The notes under the pieces were generated by a model. The model had not been told where the DNA came from. It was given only the letters and a program-made list of their open reading frames with translations, and made no database searches. Made by a program: the position numbers and the translations under genes. Shown here in pieces: positions 58,874-64,000 of a DNA stretch of 64,000 nucleotides (position 1 is the first letter of the stretch; every line of letters begins with the position of its first letter). This DNA comes from Cryphonectria parasitica EP155. Taxonomy: Eukaryota; Ascomycota; Sordariomycetes; Diaporthales; Cryphonectriaceae. The stretch is from positions 2,914,001 to 2,978,000 of the forward strand of contig NW_024468913.1 of assembly GCF_011745365.1 (NCBI RefSeq), read 5' to 3'.

Positions 58874-61800
58874 ATGGCCACAACCCCGAAAACCCAGGTG
58901 CTGATAGCCCATAGTGGGCAGGCCATCGAGATCGACACCTCCCGATTCTCGACCGTTGATGACTTCAAAGCTGCCGTGTCGCGACAGAGCTCCATCCCAC
59001 CGCAGTACATCATCGCCCTGAATCCTCAGGGGAAGCCCGTCAAGCTCCAGAGCCTTCCGTCAGAGGTATGTACAACCTCATGATCTTGTGCGGGCGCCAG
59101 GAGACTGGCTGCGGTGTCAATAGGCCGAGGACTGTATCAGCACTGAACAAGAAACCCATCTCACTAGAACGAAATCTGTGTCTACGATATCCGAATATCA
59201 CAACCGACCTCCCCAGGCGGCGCTCCCCCGATCCAGGTCGAGATTGCTCCTCCAACACCATACAACCTGTCCGACCCTCCTAACCGCATCAACGACGCCA
59301 AGTCGCAGCAGTCATGGCAGGAACTATTCAGGAAGCGCCACGTGTGGGTCACGAGGGCGGTAGACGACTGTGCGCACATGGCGCAGGCTGCAAGAGACCG
59401 ATACGGGGAGATGGATGTCATGCTGCGCTGCCTAGATGCCGCCGTTGCGAACCTCGAGTCTGTCGTAAAGGCGATGGAGCCGAAATACCAGGAGCTGAAG
59501 AAATGGGCGACCCCAGCGCAGACCGAGTACAACCTGCTTGTCACGAGGTGGGAATCATACCTGGGCCTGGCACGGAGCATACCGATATCTGCTGAAATGG
59601 CGACTTTCATGACGGGCCGAAGCAGCAACTCGAAAAACAGACCGTCGCGGCAGCCGACGCTGGAGGACCTTCTGGATTTGGAGACCGTCAAGAGAACCGG
59701 TCGTCAGGCCCCTCAGGCCCTCCGAAAATTCAACCAGCGTGTCAGCGAGCTCGACAAGATTACTGCGCGTATGTTTCAGAATTGCCAGGACGTCGCCCGG
59801 GACTTTGAGCGAGTTATAGAGCGGTCTGCGATGAACCACGACGGCGAGGCTGCGCAGCTGCTAGAGGATATCGAGGCCATTGCCAAGAAGATCAACTCGG
59901 ACTACGACACGACCTTGGAGTTCACGAATACAACGAATGACATTCGCCAGGCGTCAAAGCTCGCGGCGCACCACACCGAGAAACTCTTGCCATTCATCAA
60001 GAATAGAGCTACTGAGATGGACGGGATGCTTCAATATGCGACCCAGGCCCGAAATTCTCTGGCCCTCGAGTCGGTGGACTTCATGCGGACTATTACGGAT
60101 GTTACGTCCCTTACTGCCACGGTGAAATCACAAATCAATACGATCGGCTCGGAAGAGGAGCTCGCAACCTTTGACTACCTCCGACTGATTCAGCAAGTGC
60201 CATTCATGTACGCCTCGTTCGCTGTGGAGGCCATGAGGCGCCGCGAATGGTACGACAAGGTCAAGGTCGACGCGTCCACCCTGGCCAACGAGATGGCGCT
60301 ATTTCAGGATGAAGAAGGCAAGCGGCGCAAGAAATGGATGAAGTCTGTTGAGAATTTATATGGCCCGGAGGCACAACCTGGATCCGGTGGGGTGATTGGG
60401 CTGGAAGTCAACCTGCACGGACAAGAGGATCAGTGGCCCAGTCTGACCAAAAAGGATCTGACGGATTTCTATGAGACGTTGCAGAATCAGAAGGCTGAGC
60501 AGGAGCTGCTTGACGACATCGGCAAGCTCATCGTAGATCTGAACAATCCAACGAAACAGCAGGCGAAGCGGATGAAAGCGTTCAAAAACGGCAGCATCCA
60601 CGAGGCATCCCTTGGGAGAAGCGGCTTACTGATCCGGGGCGACGAAGACATGCTCCGGTCGATCCAGGAAGAAAAAGCCCGCGTCGAGAACAAGCTGAAG
60701 ACGGCGGAAAGCCGTGTGAGACGCTTGGAAGACCTCCTGCATAGACACAGCTCCGCCTCACGGCCATTGTCGCAAAATATCTTTCAGCCTTCCATGCAGC
60801 AGCTCGTCGCAGGCAATGGTTCGACCACGTCCATTCAGAGAGAGGACCGCCGTCGGTCATCTGTCGACGTGACAGAGGGCGTCCATCAACAGCGGATCCA
60901 GCAGCTCGAAGGAGAGCTCAATGCTGAGAGGGAGAAGGTAGCCAACATGGAAAAAGACCTCTCCGCCCGCACAACCCAGCATGAGAATGTGGTCGGTCAG
61001 ATGGAAGAGGTCAATTCTACGAAGAACGATCTTTTACGAAACATGGAGGCCCAGAAAAAGGAGTTCATGGAAGAACGCAAGTCTCTTGAGGACGAGATCA
61101 AACAGCTTAGAGCCCGCATTGAAGACAACGAAGATGAAATGGAACATTTCGACGAGTCGAGAGAAAACGACAAGGTCCATTTTGACGCCAAAGTTCAGAC
61201 TCTGGAGGAAGAAATCGCAAGCCTGACAAAAGAACGGAGGGACGAGGTTCTCAAGTACGAAGGTCAGGTTGAATTCCTCAGAAAAGAGTCCAAGCTTCAG
61301 CGAGAGCAGGTGGATAGCCTAGAAAAGCAGCTTCAGTCTACGCAGGATGAGAACAAGACTCTCGCCAAGCGGCTGGAAACCACCGACCAAACCATGGAAA
61401 CCCAACACAAGACCCTCCATGACATACACCTTCAGCTCGCACCTGGAGAAGAAGTTCCGCAGGATCTGGATGACCTTGTCGAAAGCGTGCTGAATAGGTG
61501 TGCTGAGACACTCGAAAAGGCCCAAAATGTCGAGGGCGACATGTCCATCATCAGAACAGACCTGGATGACGCCCAGGCCGTGGTAAAGGATCTGAAGGCT
61601 GAGAGAGCGAGGCTCGAGAAGTCGCTGGCAGACGAGGAGAGCACAGCCCTACAGCTGCGAGAAAATCTCGGCGAAGAGAAAGCGCGCGTTGGGGCTCTCG
61701 AGGGCGAGCTCGAAGAGACACGTGCCCAGCTCAATGAGCTCAGGACGAAGATGGCGGACGGCGAAACTGGGTCCGAGACGCTCCGCAAGAAACTTGAGGA

Positions 61801-63190
61801 AGAGGAGAGAAAGATTACCACAATGACAGAGGACCTGGCATCGAAGCAGTCCCATGTTGGCAGCCTCGAGGAGGAACTCCGTCTCTTCAAGGACAAGCTT
61901 GAAGAGTGCCAGGCAAAATTGGCTACACTTACCGACCGCTTTGTGGCTCGCACCGGACACACGAAGGATCTCACCCAGAAGCTTTACACACAGAATGACC
62001 GCCTCTGCCGCTTACTTGAGCGCCTCAACTTTTCAGTCACCCGGAAGGATGGCTCCATGATCATTCAGAAGATCCCTCGCGCGGAACGGTCCACAACCCT
62101 TAATGAGTCTACGGTAGACCCCAGCGCGTCTATTCGAAGGTCAGGGACCCTCAGCAAGACGCCTGACAGCAGCGACCTCGAGCTCCTGTACTGGATGAAC
62201 AACGCAGACCAGGCCATAGAGAGCGAGAAGTATCAAGCCTTCATGTCTGAGCTCGGCATTTTCGATATTGATAGTTTCACCGAGACTATCTACAAGCGCG
62301 TCAAGGACGTCGAACATATGGCCCGCAAACTACAGCGTGATGCACGCTCATACCGCGACAAAGCACATGCTCTCCAGAAAGAAGCCCATGACAAGATCGC
62401 TTTCAAGAACTTCAAGGAAGGCGATCTAGCTCTGTTCCTTCCGACTAGGAACCAGATGACCGGAGCATGGGCTGCTTTCAACATCGGCTTCCCACACTAT
62501 TTCTTGCGAGAACAGGAATCGCACCGCTTGCGGAACAGGGAGTGGCTCCTGGCTCGCATCAGCCGTGTGCAGGAACGAGTGGTGGATCTGTCCAAGAGCT
62601 TGAGCAATCAAGCCTTGGGCAACGGTGGAGCTGAGACTGAATCCATGGACGAAGAGAATGACAACCCATTCGACCTCTCGGACGGTTTGCGGTGGTACCT
62701 GATCGACGCCCAGGAGGACAAGCCCGGCGCACCCTCGACGCCGGGGCTCGGGAAAACCACTGTCGCTGCTAATAAGGTCGACGCCGTAGCGGAGAAGACC
62801 CATATCCGCAATGCCTCCGGGAAAGGCCTTGGTCTAGTCAATCGTGCACCGACTGGCATTGACGGGGTCAGCAAGACCCTTTCGAAGAGCCTCGAGAGCC
62901 GTCGCTCGAGCACAAGCTCTAGGCGGGCAATGCCCTTTGGGATTGGTGGGAAGGGGAGCGCCCTGGCCAGCGATGCCAACTCGCTACGAGCTGCAGCTGC
63001 TGAATCGCCTGACGTGGCCGCCGAATCAAGCGCGCACCAGGGACCGAGCACCGCAACAGAGCAAGCCAGCGCAGGCGGCGCTGATAATGAGGCGTCAGAG
63101 GCAGGCCCGACGGAGCAGCAGGAGCAGCGATCAACCGAAGACGGGTCGCATGGCCCCGAGGTGCGCTATCAGGATCTACTCGGACCATAG
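58874..63190 (+). CDS. ATG11: Autophagy scaffold Atg11
   Basis: Scaffold of selective autophagy (pexophagy, mitophagy, Cvt-like routes) that binds cargo receptors and the Atg1 kinase. Exons 58874-59065 and 59168-63190 encode 1404 aa. The N-terminus has the family start MATTPKTQVLIAHSGQAIEI and a ubiquitin-like fold, continuing across the intron with NEICVYDIRISQP. A helical domain covers about 120-500 (SWQELFRKRHVWVTRAVDDC). Long coiled coils fill about 600-1010. The conserved C-terminal claw domain lies at about 1070-1200 (DLELLYWMNNADQAIESEKY; KEGDLALFLPTRNQMTGAWA; AFNIGFPHYFL). The tail is Ser/Ala/Gln-rich and disordered. The start has a strong ACCATGG context but is preceded by upstream AUGs. 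An internal Met at 59342 is not the start. Confidence 0.96.
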
Positions 63191-64000
63191 TGACGGTCTC
63201 AGATTGCTGACTTTTGAAACGTGTTGTTTTTTTGTGTTGCATAGCAAAGCCATTACGGCTCGCGGCTTCTTCAACAAGCAATGTTGCAGGCAAGGCGGCC
63301 GAAGCAGTTCAGATCCCATCTTCTGCGACAGCAAGACATGAACGCGCCCTCGAAGAGTGATGACCCATCAAGGGTCATTCGGACCAAAAAGGCATTGGGA
63401 ACCGCCCTGGAGTCTAGAGAACAGTTCTGAGAGTGGCCGGAAGGCCAGTAAATGACCACTGAATGATGCATTGTGCAAGGCAGGGACGGCGTCTTATCAA
63501 AAATTGATCTCGGCTACCAACTCGTGATGGAGCCACCAGAAACTTTTGGGGCCTCGCGTTACTCGGCGTTCATGCTACACACCTAAAGGGCCCTAAGTGT
63601 GGGACATTCGCACCTTAGACGCGTCAGATAAATGGTTCTTCTTGGGTGGAGGATATGCTCTATCTTGTCTACAGGCGTCAGGGTTTGTTTTCTTTCTTTT
63701 CTCTTTATAATGTGGAACAGAAGGAGGGTCAAAGGGACCTTAGCCTGTAAACTCTATGCGGCATCATCAATACTAGCATATTTATTACCTTTCAGATGGC
63801 AGACGCGCCATGGGCCTTGTTTCCTGCGCCGTCACTTCACATCTATGTGCGTCGACTTCAACAAAACTTCACGGGCATCTTGATATAAATGGAAGATGTA
63901 CTCGCAAACTGGCTTCTTTGGAGACGCTCGTAGCAGGAACAAGCCACTTCTCTCTGTTCCTGGGATTGTTCCCCCCCCCCCCCCCCACCCAAAAAAAAAA
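63191..64000. other. Terminal interval, ATG11 3' side
   Basis: No gene is supported. A T-rich/TTTCTTTTC stretch lies at about 63690. The window ends with C16 (63971-63986), ACCC and A10. Confidence 0.5.

Overview
This window is a nuclear chromosome segment of a filamentous ascomycete (Pezizomycotina, most likely Sordariomycetes). The evidence is short introns (about 50-190 nt) with GTRNGY donors, CTRAC branch sites and YAG acceptors; single-copy fungal orthologues such as Sla1, Atg11, Nop12, Hem25, Coa3 and Nhp6; and small secreted proteins, one of them of CFEM type. I see no rRNA, tRNA, transposon, CRISPR array or prokaryotic operon. Most genes are spliced, so the models below were joined by hand from splice signals, phase and conserved protein sequence.

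Layout: 0-5 kb, PP2A B55 regulatory subunit. 5-8 kb, CFEM secreted protein with an 88-bp tandem duplication just downstream. 8-19 kb, Yea4-type UDP-GlcNAc transporter, AMP deaminase and the endocytic adaptor Sla1. 19-24 kb, a pocket rich in G/C homopolymers, a Gly-rich secreted protein and a TLC-domain membrane protein (minus). 23.5-38 kb, dense housekeeping block: COG8, mitochondrial glycine carrier Hem25, an unrecognised poly-Asn protein, Nop12 (minus), Dep1/Sds3-like Rpd3L subunit, Coa3 (minus), symplekin/Pta1. 38-43.8 kb, Cys-containing secreted protein (minus), Gfo/Idh/MocA oxidoreductase (minus), oligoribonuclease with a mitochondrial presequence. 44.8-49.6 kb, phosphoglucomutase and a six-exon protein of unknown function (minus). 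52.3-63.2 kb, Nhp6 (minus), a 4.3-kb gene-free stretch, CENP-H (minus) and Atg11.

The genes do not form one pathway or a biosynthetic cluster. Several are head to head across 0.6-1.4 kb (Nop12/Dep1, Coa3/Pta1, oxidoreductase/oligoribonuclease, CENP-H/Atg11, TLC/COG8) and could share promoters. The three small secreted proteins lie in the gene-sparse pockets.

I did not find a convincing new multi-gene system. The best leads are: many G/C homopolymers, always poly-C on the transcript strand when intronic; a probable GC-AG intron after a 7-nt first coding exon in AMP deaminase; stop-free 3n introns in Sla1 and the CFEM gene; an intron with six overlapping branch-site motifs in Pta1; upstream AUGs overlapping the Atg11 start; and two uncharacterised proteins.
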